Origin: an uncultured Alphaproteobacteria bacterium
GTDB taxonomy: Bacteria > Pseudomonadota > Alphaproteobacteria > Caulobacterales > Parvularculaceae
Assembly (NCBI GenBank): GCA_902826095.1
Contig: CADEDN010000003.1
Coordinates: 62,001-126,000 of the forward strand
Direction of reading: 5' to 3'
DNA length: 64,000 nucleotides
Positions 8,862 through 16,597 of this stretch are shown in pieces. Position 1 is the first letter of the stretch, and every line of letters begins with the position of its first letter. The notes beneath the pieces are model-generated. The model was not told the origin of the DNA. It searched no databases and worked only from the letters and a program-made list of their open reading frames with translations. A program made the position numbers and the translations under genes.

Positions 8862-10175
8862 ATGTCTGACCTGTTCGCCGCGGCGGGGTTCGACAAGCAT
8901 GCGCCCCGGCCGCTGGCGGACGCGCTCCGGCCGATGGCGCTCGATGAAGTCGTCGGTCAGGAGCATCTCCTCGCCAAGGGCGCGCCGCTGCGACGCATGG
9001 TTGATCAGCGGCGGCTCTCCTCGCTGATTCTCTGGGGGCCGCCGGGCGTCGGCAAGACGACGATCGCGCGCCTGCTGGCGAAAGAATCAACGCTCGATTT
9101 TGTGCAGATATCAGCGGTCTTTTCAGGCGTCGCCGACCTTCGCAGGGTGTTCGACAAAGCGGCCGATCAGCGCAAAATGGGGAAGGGGACGCTGCTCTTT
9201 GTCGACGAAATTCATCGCTTCAATCGCGCGCAGCAGGACGGCTTCTTGCCGCACCTTGAATCCGGCCTCATCACGCTGGTCGGCGCGACGACGGAAAATC
9301 CCTCATTTGAGTTGAACCCGGCGCTTCTTTCTCGCGCGCAGGTCTTCACGTTGAACCGGCTCGACGCGGCGGCGATCGACAGGCTGCTTGTCCGCGCCGA
9401 AGCCCATGTAGGTCGGGCGCTTCCCTTGACTGGCGAGGCGCGCGGCGCGCTGATCGCCATGGCCGACGGCGACGGGCGTTTCGCGCTCAATCTCGCGGAA
9501 GAGGTGTTCGCGGATGAAATTTCCTCGCCGATCGGCGTTAAGGCGCTGTCGGCGATCGTGCAGCGCCGCGCGCCCGTATACGACAAGGGGAGGGAGTCCC
9601 ACTACAATCTCGCGAGCGCCCTGCAGAAATCGGTCCGCGGCTCTGATGTCGATGCGGCGCTCTATTGGGCGGCGCGGATGATCGTCGGCGGCGAAGATCC
9701 GCGCTTCATCCTGCGCCGGCTGATCGTCATCGCTTCTGAAGACATCGGGAACGCCGATCCCCAGGCGCTGCCGCTCGCGATCGCGGCGCAGGGCGCCTAT
9801 GAATGTCTCGGTCAGCCCGAAGGCGAAATCGCCATCGGCCAGCTGGTCGCCTATCTTGCGACCGCGCCGAAGTCGAACCGCTCCTATGCGGCGTTTCACA
9901 GCGCCAAGGCCGCAGCGCGCGAGAAAGGCTCGCTGGCGCCGCCGATGTACGCGATGAACGCCCCGACGAAAATGATGAAAGACCTCGGTTATCATAAAGG
10001 CTACGAATACGATCATGACGCGGATGACGCGTTCGCGGGCCTCGACTATTTTCCGCCGGAAATGCCCCGTCAGAAATTCTACGAGCCGCGCGATGCGGGA
10101 TTTGAGCGCGAGATCGCCAGGCGGATCGAATACTGGGGCAAGCGCCGAAAGCCGCGAACCGGCGATGATCAGTGA
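8862..10175 (+). CDS. rarA: Replication-associated recombination protein A (RarA/MgsA AAA+ ATPase)
   Basis: This 437-residue protein starts at ATG 8862, since the longer frame from 8622 runs inside the Deg gene. Walker A (GPPGVGKTT, 59-67), Walker B (LLFVDEIHR, D115-E116) and sensor 1 (GATTENPSFELNPALLSR) identify the RarA/MgsA clamp-loader-like AAA+ ATPase. Family tail motifs SEDIGNADPQALPLA and YHKGYEYDHD are present. RarA acts at stalled replication forks and lesion bypass. It overlaps the downstream desaturase-like gene by 11 bases. Confidence 0.95.
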   Translation: MSDLFAAAGFDKHAPRPLADALRPMALDEVVGQEHLLAKGAPLRRMVDQRRLSSLILWGPPGVGKTTIARLLAKESTLDFVQISAVFSGVADLRRVFDKAADQRKMGKGTLLFVDEIHRFNRAQQDGFLPHLESGLITLVGATTENPSFELNPALLSRAQVFTLNRLDAAAIDRLLVRAEAHVGRALPLTGEARGALIAMADGDGRFALNLAEEVFADEISSPIGVKALSAIVQRRAPVYDKGRESHYNLASALQKSVRGSDVDAALYWAARMIVGGEDPRFILRRLIVIASEDIGNADPQALPLAIAAQGAYECLGQPEGEIAIGQLVAYLATAPKSNRSYAAFHSAKAAAREKGSLAPPMYAMNAPTKMMKDLGYHKGYEYDHDADDAFAGLDYFPPEMPRQKFYEPRDAGFEREIARRIEYWGKRRKPRTGDDQ

Positions 10176-10932
10176 AACCATCATAGCCAACAAGGCGCTG
10201 ATCGGCGGCGCGATCTTCGCCGTCCTGTTTGTCGCCGAACGCTTTCGCGCGGCGGAGCCGACGCAACCTGACTTTCAGCGCCTGTTGCGCAACGGCGCGC
10301 TGTGGGCTTGCCTGCTTGTTTTGTCGCCGCTGATCGTCCTGCCGCTGACATCGTTCGCCTCGGATCATGCGCTTTGGCGACGACCGGCCGATTGGCCCTA
10401 TGGTTTGACGCTTGTCGCCGACATCTTGGTTCTCGATCTTTGGGTCTATGGCGTTCACCGCGCCTATCATGAAATCGGCGTGATGCGGCGCTTCCATCGC
10501 GTCCATCATCTGGACGAACATCTCGACACGACCTCGGCGGTGCGCTTTCACCCAGGCGAGGTCGCGCTGTCAGCGCTGTTGCGCATGATCCCGATCGTCA
10601 TCCTCGCCGTTCCCTTCACGCATGTCGTTCTGTTCGAGACGCTGCTGTTGGCGGCTTCGTTTTTCCATCATTCGAATTTGCGCCTGCCGGCCGGCGTTGA
10701 GCGCGCGCTTTCACGCGTCATTGTGACGCCGTCAATCCATTGGGTGCATCATCATGCGCTGCCGCGCGACACCAACTCGAATTACGCCGCGATTTTCAGC
10801 GTCTGGGACCCTCTCTTCCGAACGCGGAGCGACGGGCGGCGGTCGCCCGGCATGAAAATCGGCCTTGAAGGCGTTGAAGACAAATCCGCCTTCGGGCTAT
10901 TGCTGGCGCCGTTTCAGCGAATGGATCATTGA
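10165..10932 (+). CDS. Sterol desaturase / fatty acid hydroxylase family protein
   Basis: ATG 10165 gives 255 residues; a longer frame from 10015 lies within rarA. The histidine cluster of the fatty-acid hydroxylase superfamily is complete: HRAYHE, HRVHHLDEHLD, FHHSN and HWVHHH, which together coordinate a di-iron centre in a polytopic membrane protein. N-terminal hydrophobic helices are visible at about 10-25 and 45-65. The substrate, a lipid, carotenoid or hopanoid-type molecule, is not deducible. It is sandwiched between rarA and fluC by overlapping stop and start codons, so it is probably part of one operon. Confidence 0.88.
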   Translation: MISETIIANKALIGGAIFAVLFVAERFRAAEPTQPDFQRLLRNGALWACLLVLSPLIVLPLTSFASDHALWRRPADWPYGLTLVADILVLDLWVYGVHRAYHEIGVMRRFHRVHHLDEHLDTTSAVRFHPGEVALSALLRMIPIVILAVPFTHVVLFETLLLAASFFHHSNLRLPAGVERALSRVIVTPSIHWVHHHALPRDTNSNYAAIFSVWDPLFRTRSDGRRSPGMKIGLEGVEDKSAFGLLLAPFQRMDH

Positions 10933-11318
10933 TGGGCGCGGCTCAGCTTTGGCTTGCGATAGGGATCGGCGGCGCGATTGGCGCGATGGCGCGCCATGGC
11001 GTCGGCCTGGTGTCGCTGCGCCTTCTTGGTCCAAACTTCCCGTGGGGCACGCTTGCGGTGAATATCATCGGCTCGACGGCGATGGGCGCATTCATCGCCT
11101 GGCTCGCGGCGAAAGAACCTCATACGGCGACGACGCGCGCATTTGTCGCAACGGGCGTCCTTGGCGGCTTCACGACATTCTCGACCTTCGCGCTTGATGC
11201 GATCACGCTCTACCGCGACCGCACCTTGACGATCGCCGGCGCCTATGTCGCAGCGTCCGTCATCTTGTCGATCGCAGGCCTGTTCGCCGGGCTCGCCGCG
11301 GGGAAAGCGTTCACATGA
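10932..11318 (+). CDS. crcB: Fluoride channel FluC/CrcB
   Basis: The 128-residue protein with four transmembrane segments carries the Fluc signatures GAMARHGVG, WGTLAVNIIGS and GGFTTFSTF. It acts as a dual-topology dimer exporting fluoride. ATG 10932 overlaps the preceding TGA in a TGATG arrangement. I looked for a fluoride riboswitch and saw none, since the gene is internal to an operon. The downstream pseudouridine synthase starts on the last bases of this gene, and the crcB-rluC order is common in alphaproteobacteria. Confidence 0.95.
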   Translation: MGAAQLWLAIGIGGAIGAMARHGVGLVSLRLLGPNFPWGTLAVNIIGSTAMGAFIAWLAAKEPHTATTRAFVATGVLGGFTTFSTFALDAITLYRDRTLTIAGAYVAASVILSIAGLFAGLAAGKAFT

Positions 11319-12307
11319 GCGGCGTCAAGACCCTTGTTGTCGCCGAGAAGGACGACGGACTTCGCATCGACCGGTGGTTCAAGTCGCACTATCCCGGTCT
11401 TCGTCATGGCGCGCTCGAAAAGCTGCTGCGAACCGGGCAGATCCGGGTCAATGGCGGACGCGTCAAGGCGAACCGCCGCGTTGAAGCCGGCGAGACTATT
11501 CGCATCCCGCCCATCAGCGAAGAAACCGAAGCGCCTAAATCGCCGCCGCCGAAAAAGGAGGACGCCGATTTCATTCGAAAGCTGACGATCTTTGAAGACG
11601 ACGCCATCCTCGCGCTCAACAAACCGTTCGGCCTCGCGGTTCAGGGCGGCGCGAGAACCGCGCGCCACATCGACGGCATGATGGCGAGCCTCGAGAAGGA
11701 AGGCGAACGGCCGCGCCTCGTCCACCGCCTCGACCAGGACACCGGCGGGCTGCTGATCCTTGCGAAAACAAGGCTGGCGGCGGCGAAACTCAGCAAGGCG
11801 TTCGCCGGCCGCGACGTCGTCAAGACCTATTGGGCGCTTTGCGCCGGCGCGCCGGAGATCCATCAGGGCACCATCAATCTGGCGATCGCAAAGAAGATGA
11901 TCCGCGTCGGCGGCAAGGATCAGGAAAGGATGGCGGCCGCGGATGACGACGATGCGAAAAAGGCGATCACCGATTACATGGTGCTCGATTCAGCGGGCCC
12001 GGCGTCATTTCTCGCCTTGAAGCCGCTCACCGGCCGGACGCACCAGCTTCGCGTTCATTGCGCGGCGATGGGCAATCCGATTATCGGCGACCGGAAATAT
12101 GGCGGACCGGGTGCGGTCGTCGAAGGCGCGCCGGAAGGGCTTCAGCTCTTTTGCCGTGAAATGACGCTGCCGCATCCCGAGACCGGCAGGCTGATAACGC
12201 TGACGGCGCCGTTGACGGGCCGAATGAAGGAGACGTGGGATCTTTTCGGCTTTGATCCGGAGGCGGAAGTGTCCTGGCCGGACCTTCGTCACAAGAAAAA
12301 GCGATGA
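11315..12307 (+). CDS. rluC: RluA-family 23S rRNA pseudouridine synthase (RluC-type)
   Basis: A 330-residue protein with an N-terminal S4 RNA-binding domain (residues 5-65: LRIDRWFKSHYP, IRVNGGRVKANRRVEAGE) and a pseudouridine synthase domain. HRLDQDTGGLLILAKT contains the catalytic Asp, and GRTHQLRVHCAAMGNPIIGD is the second family motif. It isomerises uridines in 23S rRNA, the RluC-type targets being around helix 39 and positions 2504-2580. It overlaps crcB and the ATP12 gene by four bases each, supporting one transcript. Confidence 0.92.
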   Translation: MSGVKTLVVAEKDDGLRIDRWFKSHYPGLRHGALEKLLRTGQIRVNGGRVKANRRVEAGETIRIPPISEETEAPKSPPPKKEDADFIRKLTIFEDDAILALNKPFGLAVQGGARTARHIDGMMASLEKEGERPRLVHRLDQDTGGLLILAKTRLAAAKLSKAFAGRDVVKTYWALCAGAPEIHQGTINLAIAKKMIRVGGKDQERMAAADDDDAKKAITDYMVLDSAGPASFLALKPLTGRTHQLRVHCAAMGNPIIGDRKYGGPGAVVEGAPEGLQLFCREMTLPHPETGRLITLTAPLTGRMKETWDLFGFDPEAEVSWPDLRHKKKR

Positions 12308-13038
12308 CAAGTGTCGGCGATGACAAGCCGCGCCTCCCTAAGCGGTTCTATCAGGACGTCTCGATCGAATTCGGCGCGCTGCTCCTTGATTCAAGGCCGG
12401 CGAGGACGCGGGCGGGAAAGCCGCTGAACCTGCCGGAGCCCGCAGTGATGGCGGCTGTGGCGGCGGAATGGCGGGCGCAAGGCGATCACATCGAATTCGC
12501 GTCAATGCCGATGACGCGATTTGCCATGACAATCATCGATCGCGGCGACGACGACGCGCCCACGTGGCGCGCCGATCTCATGGCGTTTTTGAAGTCAGAT
12601 CTGCTTTGTTACCGGGCGACCGAACCGGCGGCGCTTGTCCGCCGGCAGAACGACCAATGGGATCCGCTGCTCGACTGGGCGTCGACCAAACACGGCGTCA
12701 GCCTCGTTTCCGGCGAAGGCGTTTCATTCATCGAACAGCCCAGGGAATCGCTCGACGCTGGTGAGCGGCGCCTGGCGAGCGTTTCGCCGCCGGCGTTGAT
12801 CGGCATGAAAACCGCAGCGGAAATTTCCGGTTCGGCGATCATTGCGTTTGCGCTCGATAGCGGACAATTCGCTCCGGAGCAGCTTTTCGACGCGGCGCAT
12901 GTCGACGAGACATTCCAGGCGGAGCAGTGGGGAGCCGACCGCGAAGCTGAACAGCGAACCTTGCGCCGCCGGGCGGCGTTTCTTGACGCTGGGCGGTTCC
13001 TCGCGCTGCTGACCAGGGCGCACGCCGACTTGCGTTGA
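12304..13038 (+). CDS. ATP12-family F1-ATPase assembly chaperone
   Basis: The 244-residue protein matches the alphaproteobacterial and mitochondrial ATP12 family. RFYQDVSIE...LLLDSRPARTRAGKPLNLPEPAVMAAVAAEW is the conserved N-terminal domain, MPMTRFAMTIID and SDLLCYRA follow, and the C-terminal helices contain AHVDETFQAEQWGADREAE. ATP12 binds F1 alpha subunits during ATP synthase assembly. Its restriction to alphaproteobacteria and mitochondria helps place the organism. It is the last gene of the rightward operon; the convergent DUF465 gene ends 56 bases further on. Confidence 0.93.
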   Translation: MTSVGDDKPRLPKRFYQDVSIEFGALLLDSRPARTRAGKPLNLPEPAVMAAVAAEWRAQGDHIEFASMPMTRFAMTIIDRGDDDAPTWRADLMAFLKSDLLCYRATEPAALVRRQNDQWDPLLDWASTKHGVSLVSGEGVSFIEQPRESLDAGERRLASVSPPALIGMKTAAEISGSAIIAFALDSGQFAPEQLFDAAHVDETFQAEQWGADREAEQRTLRRRAAFLDAGRFLALLTRAHADLR

Positions 13039-13094
13039 TAGCGCGCAGCGCTGATCCGGGATATCCCGGGAGGGGTGAAGGTGCGGCGCCGCGG

Positions 13095-13394
13095 TCAGGC
13101 GATGATGTCGGGCGTCAGCTGGTCCTTCAGCTTCTGGATGATGTCCTTCAGCTGCAGCTTCTTCTTCTTAAGCCGCGCGATGGCGAGCGGATCATGGCTT
13201 GGCGCCGCCGCGAGCGCCGTGATCGCCGCATCGAGATCGCTGTGTTCCTGGAGGAGCAAGGTCAACCGCGTCTGCAGCGCATCTTCATTGGCGCCGCGGA
13301 AGCCGCTCTCCCGCGCCGAAAAGAAATGCGAAGCCTCGACGATGTTGTCCGGGCGTTTATCGCTGTCGTCTCCAGACGCCATGCGCACCTTCAT
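13095..13394 (-). CDS. DUF465 (YdcH) family protein, N-terminally extended
   Basis: A protein of 99 residues whose C-terminal half, EHSDLDAAI...DPLAIARLKKKKLQLKD, is a textbook DUF465/YdcH coiled-coil hairpin. The first 40 residues are an extension not seen in the shorter copy at 14673. The function of the family is unknown. It starts at ATG 13394, which overlaps the stop of the DUF2390 gene by four bases, making it third in the ubiX-DUF2390-DUF465 operon. A longer frame up to 13736 is a shadow of the DUF2390 gene. Confidence 0.82.
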   Translation of the reverse strand: MKVRMASGDDSDKRPDNIVEASHFFSARESGFRGANEDALQTRLTLLLQEHSDLDAAITALAAAPSHDPLAIARLKKKKLQLKDIIQKLKDQLTPDIIA

Positions 13395-13924
13395 TGAACG
13401 CGGCCAGTGTCCGAATCGGACGCCGCCAAGGTAAGCTCGATCAGGTCTTCTAGCAATGAGATGGAAAAGCCCGGCGTCCTCGCCGCATCCGTCAACCGGA
13501 CATAGGCGGCAAGCGTCCGGCGCGCGCGCGAATGCGTTCCGGCGCGATCCGTCACGGGCGAGAGACTGGCGCGCGCAAGTTTTTCCAGCGCGGATTGCAG
13601 CGCCTCCTCGGCGGCAAGTTCGGCCGCCTTGACATGCGCCCGCAGCCGGCCGGCGATTTCGTCGGCGCCGAGCGGATTTTTCGTCTTCAGGTCGCGCCGG
13701 ACCCGCCGGAGCGGCGCCGTCGCCATCAAAGACCATTGCGTTGAAAGGTTGAACGCTTTGCGCAGCGCAAAATCCGGCGGCTGGTCGAATTTAGCGGCGC
13801 ACCACAAACACCACAAAAGGAGATTGACGTCGAGGCGGTGCGCGTCCTGCAGTTTGAGGAGGAGCGGCTCGACCCCCGGCCGCGCGTAGGTTGCCAGCGA
13901 CCATTCCCAGAACGCCCCGGTCAC
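13391..13924 (-). CDS. DUF2390 (TIGR02444) family protein
   Basis: The 177-residue product starts with GTG at 13924, overlapping the UbiX stop by four bases (GTGA). Its N-terminus, GAFWEWSLATYARPGVEPLLLKLQD, and DVNLLLWCLWCAA match the TIGR02444/DUF2390 family of small helical proteins of unknown function. The remainder is helical and Arg/Ala rich. The family also occurs in gammaproteobacteria. Position between ubiX and a DUF465 gene, with overlaps at both ends, shows translational coupling but does not reveal a role. Confidence 0.78.
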   Translation of the reverse strand: MTGAFWEWSLATYARPGVEPLLLKLQDAHRLDVNLLLWCLWCAAKFDQPPDFALRKAFNLSTQWSLMATAPLRRVRRDLKTKNPLGADEIAGRLRAHVKAAELAAEEALQSALEKLARASLSPVTDRAGTHSRARRTLAAYVRLTDAARTPGFSISLLEDLIELTLAASDSDTGRVQ

Positions 13925-14517
13925 GATTTCGGCCTTGCGCCTTTGACAAGATCCTCGCCCCAGCGTTTGGCGAGCGGCGAGGCGACGCCGACGAGATCGA
14001 GAACGCGGCCGACCGACTGATCGACGAGATCGTCGACAGATTTCGGTTCGATATAAAAAGGGGGCAGGGGCGGGGCGATGATCGCGCCCATCTCGGTCAG
14101 CGCCGTCATCGTGCGCAGATGGCCGAGATGAAACGGCGTTTCGCGCACCATCAAAACGAGACGGCGACGTTCTTTCAGGATGACATCGGCGGCGCGGCTG
14201 ACAAGATTGCCGGTGACGCCCGTCGCGATCTCCGACATCGTTTTCACCGAGCATGGCGCGACGATCATGCCGTCCGTCCGGAATGAGCCCGATGAAATCG
14301 GCGCGCCGATGTCAGCGGCGGCGTAGCGGGCGAAGGCGAGCGATTCGAGATCGGCGGCCTTGATTCCAAGCTCGTAGCTGAGCGTCATTTCCGCCGATTT
14401 GGAGACGATGAGGTGCGTCTCGGCGCCGGCGTCTTTCAGCGCCTCAAGGCATCGTCGGCCATAGACGGCGCCCGACGCGCCGGTGATCGCAAGGACAATG
14501 CGTTGCGGCGAATTCAC
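13921..14517 (-). CDS. ubiX: Flavin prenyltransferase UbiX
   Basis: This 198-residue flavoprotein has the UbiX signatures IVLAITGASGAVYG, SGSFRTDGMIVAPCSVKTMSEIATG and RRLVLMVRETPFHLGHLRTM. It attaches a dimethylallyl group to FMN to make prenyl-FMN, the cofactor of UbiD decarboxylases in ubiquinone synthesis. The start at ATG 14517 leaves 155 bases to the divergent DUF465 gene at 14673. Its FMN dependence is notable given the FMN riboswitch elsewhere in the window, but I see no regulatory link. Confidence 0.95.
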   Translation of the reverse strand: MNSPQRIVLAITGASGAVYGRRCLEALKDAGAETHLIVSKSAEMTLSYELGIKAADLESLAFARYAAADIGAPISSGSFRTDGMIVAPCSVKTMSEIATGVTGNLVSRAADVILKERRRLVLMVRETPFHLGHLRTMTALTEMGAIIAPPLPPFYIEPKSVDDLVDQSVGRVLDLVGVASPLAKRWGEDLVKGARPKS

Positions 14518-14579
14518 AAATCAACTCAAGCGGTTGCGACGCGATACTTACAAGGTTTCCGGGCCGTCCGCAAAGTCAA

Positions 14580-14587
14580 ATGGTTAA
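14580..14587. promoter_or_regulatory. Possible CtrA-type half-site (ATGGTTAA)
   Basis: ATGGTTAA, the reverse complement of the CtrA half-site-like TTAACCAT, lies in the divergent intergenic region between ubiX and the DUF465 gene. A full TTAA-N7-TTAA site is not present, so this is weak. Confidence 0.25.
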
Positions 14588-14672
14588 CAGGAACGCTCCC
14601 GGTTTTAGTCGACAAAGCGGCTATGAAGTGATCTAGTTGCGCGGTCTGCAGCCTAACCAAGGAGGTTAGAAT

Positions 14673-14855
14673 ATGGCGCTCGAAGCTCACTTGCAGTCAC
14701 TCAGTCAGCGACACCAGGAACTGGAATCACTTCTCGCCGACGAAATGAAACACCCCCACCCCGACGACCTGCGAGTGCACGAGCTAAAGCGCCTGAAATT
14801 GCGGATAAAGGATCAGATCGAAAAGCTAAGGCACGACGAGCATCCGCCCGGTTAG
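14673..14855 (+). CDS. DUF465 (YdcH) family small protein
   Basis: The 60-residue protein follows a near-perfect ribosome site (AAGGAGG) before ATG 14673. It is entirely a helical hairpin: RHQELESLLADEMKHPHPDDLRVHELKRLKLRIKDQIEKL, with HPDDLRVHELKRLKLRIKDQI as the DUF465 core. The function is unknown, although the family is abundant in alphaproteobacteria and resembles small coiled-coil proteins such as SlyX. It is the second family member within 1.3 kb, and it is monocistronic because a strong terminator follows. Confidence 0.88.
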   Translation: MALEAHLQSLSQRHQELESLLADEMKHPHPDDLRVHELKRLKLRIKDQIEKLRHDEHPPG

Positions 14856-14878
14856 ACCGGATCATCAGCGAGAAACAG

Positions 14879-14912
14879 GCGCCTTCCGGTCCGGAAGGCG
14901 CTTATTTTTTTT
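14879..14912 (+). terminator. Rho-independent terminator after the DUF465 gene
   Basis: An 11-base inverted repeat (GCGCCTTCCGG and CCGGAAGGCGC, sharing the centre at 14890) is followed by a T-rich tract at 14902-14912. It separates the small DUF465 gene from the SDR gene. Confidence 0.92.
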
Positions 14913-14956
14913 AGAGCGCGCAAGATGTTGCGCGCGCAATTTCGAAAGAGACCTGC

Positions 14957-15739
14957 ATGCCCGCCCGCTCCGTGATCATCGCCGGCGCCGCCACCGCGAT
15001 CGGGGCTGCGTGCGCGCGAAAATTCATCGAGGCTGGCGATCGGATCGTCCTTGCGGGCGACGACGAGGAAATGCTGCGCGCCTTGGCGGAGGAATTGCTG
15101 CCGAAGGGCGAGGCGGTTTTTGTGACGGCGGACATCAGCAAGGCGCTGGACGTTCACAATGTCATGGCCGAGGCGCTCGAAACCTACGGCCGCGTCGACG
15201 CGCTCGCGAACATGACCATGGACGTCGGCTCCGCCGATTTTCTCGAACTCACCGAAGAACAGTTCAATGCGACGCAGCAGGCGAACGTCAAGAGCGCCTT
15301 CCTGCTGACGCAGGCCGCATGCCGCCAATTCGTCAAGCAGATCGAGCAGTCGCAAGAAGCGACCGCCGCCGCGGCGATCGTCAATCTCTTGTCGGTCGAA
15401 GCGGTGACCGCCGCCGCAGACAGGGTCGATTTCGCGATCGCGCAGGGCGGGATTCATCAGCTGACCAAGGCGGCGGCGCTCGCGATGTCGCCCTATGGCG
15501 TGCGCGTCAACGCCGTCGGCATCGGCGCGATCAAGGCCGACTATATGAAAGAATTCGATCCGAAATCGGCGCGAAGCACGGTGCCGCTGAACCGCATCGG
15601 CGATCCTGAAGACGTCGCGGACGCGGCGTTTTTCCTCGCGTCGTCCGCCGCCTCTTACATCACCGGCCAGACCCTGTTCGTCGACGGCGGGCGCCTGGTC
15701 AAAAGCGGCGCCGCCGATTACGTCGAGAAGAAATCCTGA
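14957..15739 (+). CDS. SDR-family protein with degenerate catalytic residues
   Basis: A 260-residue short-chain dehydrogenase/reductase fold: Rossmann start VIIAGAATAIGAA, D59-I60 in the VTADI position, conserved N110, and the C-terminal ITGQTLFVDGG. Three key features differ from active classical SDRs. The TGxxxGIG glycine motif reads AGAATAIG, NNAG reads ANMT, and the YxxxK pair reads F159-x3-Q163, although the catalytic Ser (S146) is kept at the correct 12-residue spacing. The protein is probably not a normal oxidoreductase. It may be a binding or regulatory protein, or use altered chemistry. It abuts the convergent trcR stop. Confidence 0.82.
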   Translation: MPARSVIIAGAATAIGAACARKFIEAGDRIVLAGDDEEMLRALAEELLPKGEAVFVTADISKALDVHNVMAEALETYGRVDALANMTMDVGSADFLELTEEQFNATQQANVKSAFLLTQAACRQFVKQIEQSQEATAAAAIVNLLSVEAVTAAADRVDFAIAQGGIHQLTKAAALAMSPYGVRVNAVGIGAIKADYMKEFDPKSARSTVPLNRIGDPEDVADAAFFLASSAASYITGQTLFVDGGRLVKSGAADYVEKKS

Positions 15740-16453
15740 TCAGCGGCTGAAATCCGCCTCGTCGTCGTCCTTGCGCGGCTCGGTCTTGCCGCCGCCGAGA
15801 TTGGCGAAGACCTTGTCGAGGTCGATCGGCTTTTGGCGCTCTTCTTCCTCTTCCTTCGGTTTCGGCGCGGTCGTCTCGCTCGCCGGCTTCAGGGTCGGGC
15901 CCTGGTCGAGCGTCGGGAACATCTTCGCCTTGCGCGCCGCCGCCTTGCGCACGAGGTTGTCGAGATCGATCTGGCTGCAAAGGCCAAGGCCGACGGGGTC
16001 TTGCGGCGTGATGTTCTGCGAATTCCAATGCGTGCGGTCGCGCACCGACTGGATTGTCGATTTCGTGGTGCCGAGCAGTTTGGAAATCTGCGCATCCGAG
16101 ACTTCCGGGTGATTGCGGACGAGCCAGAGAATGGCGTCGGGCCGGTTCTGACGCTTCGAAACCGGCGTGTAGCGCGGACCCTTGCGCGGCTTTTCAGCGA
16201 CGATTGTTTTGGCGCGGGCGAGTTTCATGCGGTAATCGGGGTCGGCGACGGCCTTGTCGAGTTCTTCGCGCGCGACCTGATTGTTGGTGATCGGATTGAT
16301 GCCGCGCACGCCGATCGCCACATCGCCGTCGGCGATGCCTTTGACCTGCAAGGGGTGCAGTTTGCAGAAGTCGGCGATCTGATCGAAGGACAGCGATGTG
16401 TTCTCGATCAGCCAGACCGCGGTTGCGAGCGGCATCAATGGTTTGTCAGTCAT
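15740..16453 (-). CDS. trcR: Cell-cycle transcriptional regulator TrcR (DUF1013)
   Basis: The start at ATG 16453 is preceded by GGAGA at good spacing and gives 237 residues. The sequence follows the highly conserved DUF1013 family: LATAVWLIENTSLSFDQIADFC, HPLQVKGIADGDV, GINPITNNQV, RPDAILWLVRNHPEVSDAQI and GTTKSTIQSVRDRTHWNS. Two helix-turn-helix-like regions are visible at about 10-40 and 108-150. TrcR is an alphaproteobacteria-specific regulator linked to the cell cycle in Caulobacter. The last 40 residues are a charged, probably disordered tail. Confidence 0.93.
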   Translation of the reverse strand: MTDKPLMPLATAVWLIENTSLSFDQIADFCKLHPLQVKGIADGDVAIGVRGINPITNNQVAREELDKAVADPDYRMKLARAKTIVAEKPRKGPRYTPVSKRQNRPDAILWLVRNHPEVSDAQISKLLGTTKSTIQSVRDRTHWNSQNITPQDPVGLGLCSQIDLDNLVRKAAARKAKMFPTLDQGPTLKPASETTAPKPKEEEEERQKPIDLDKVFANLGGGKTEPRKDDDEADFSR

Positions 16454-16597
16454 GGGGCCAGTCTCCAAAAAAGCCTCTTCCTCGGCGTCCCGCTTCCCGC
16501 GGGAGCCGCGCTAACCCTTCGTTTTCTTTGGGAAAGCGCTGCGCCATAGGCGCATTCGGGGCGCTGTATAGGCTGAAAGGCGCCCGCCGCCAAGCTT

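Noticed and set aside
10880-10932. Fluoride riboswitch before crcB
   Set aside because: The gene overlaps its upstream neighbour, and I found no crcB-motif RNA pattern.
13056-13069. Short palindrome CCGGGATATCCCGG between ATP12 and DUF465
   Set aside because: No loop or T-run, and at this GC content such a site is not surprising.
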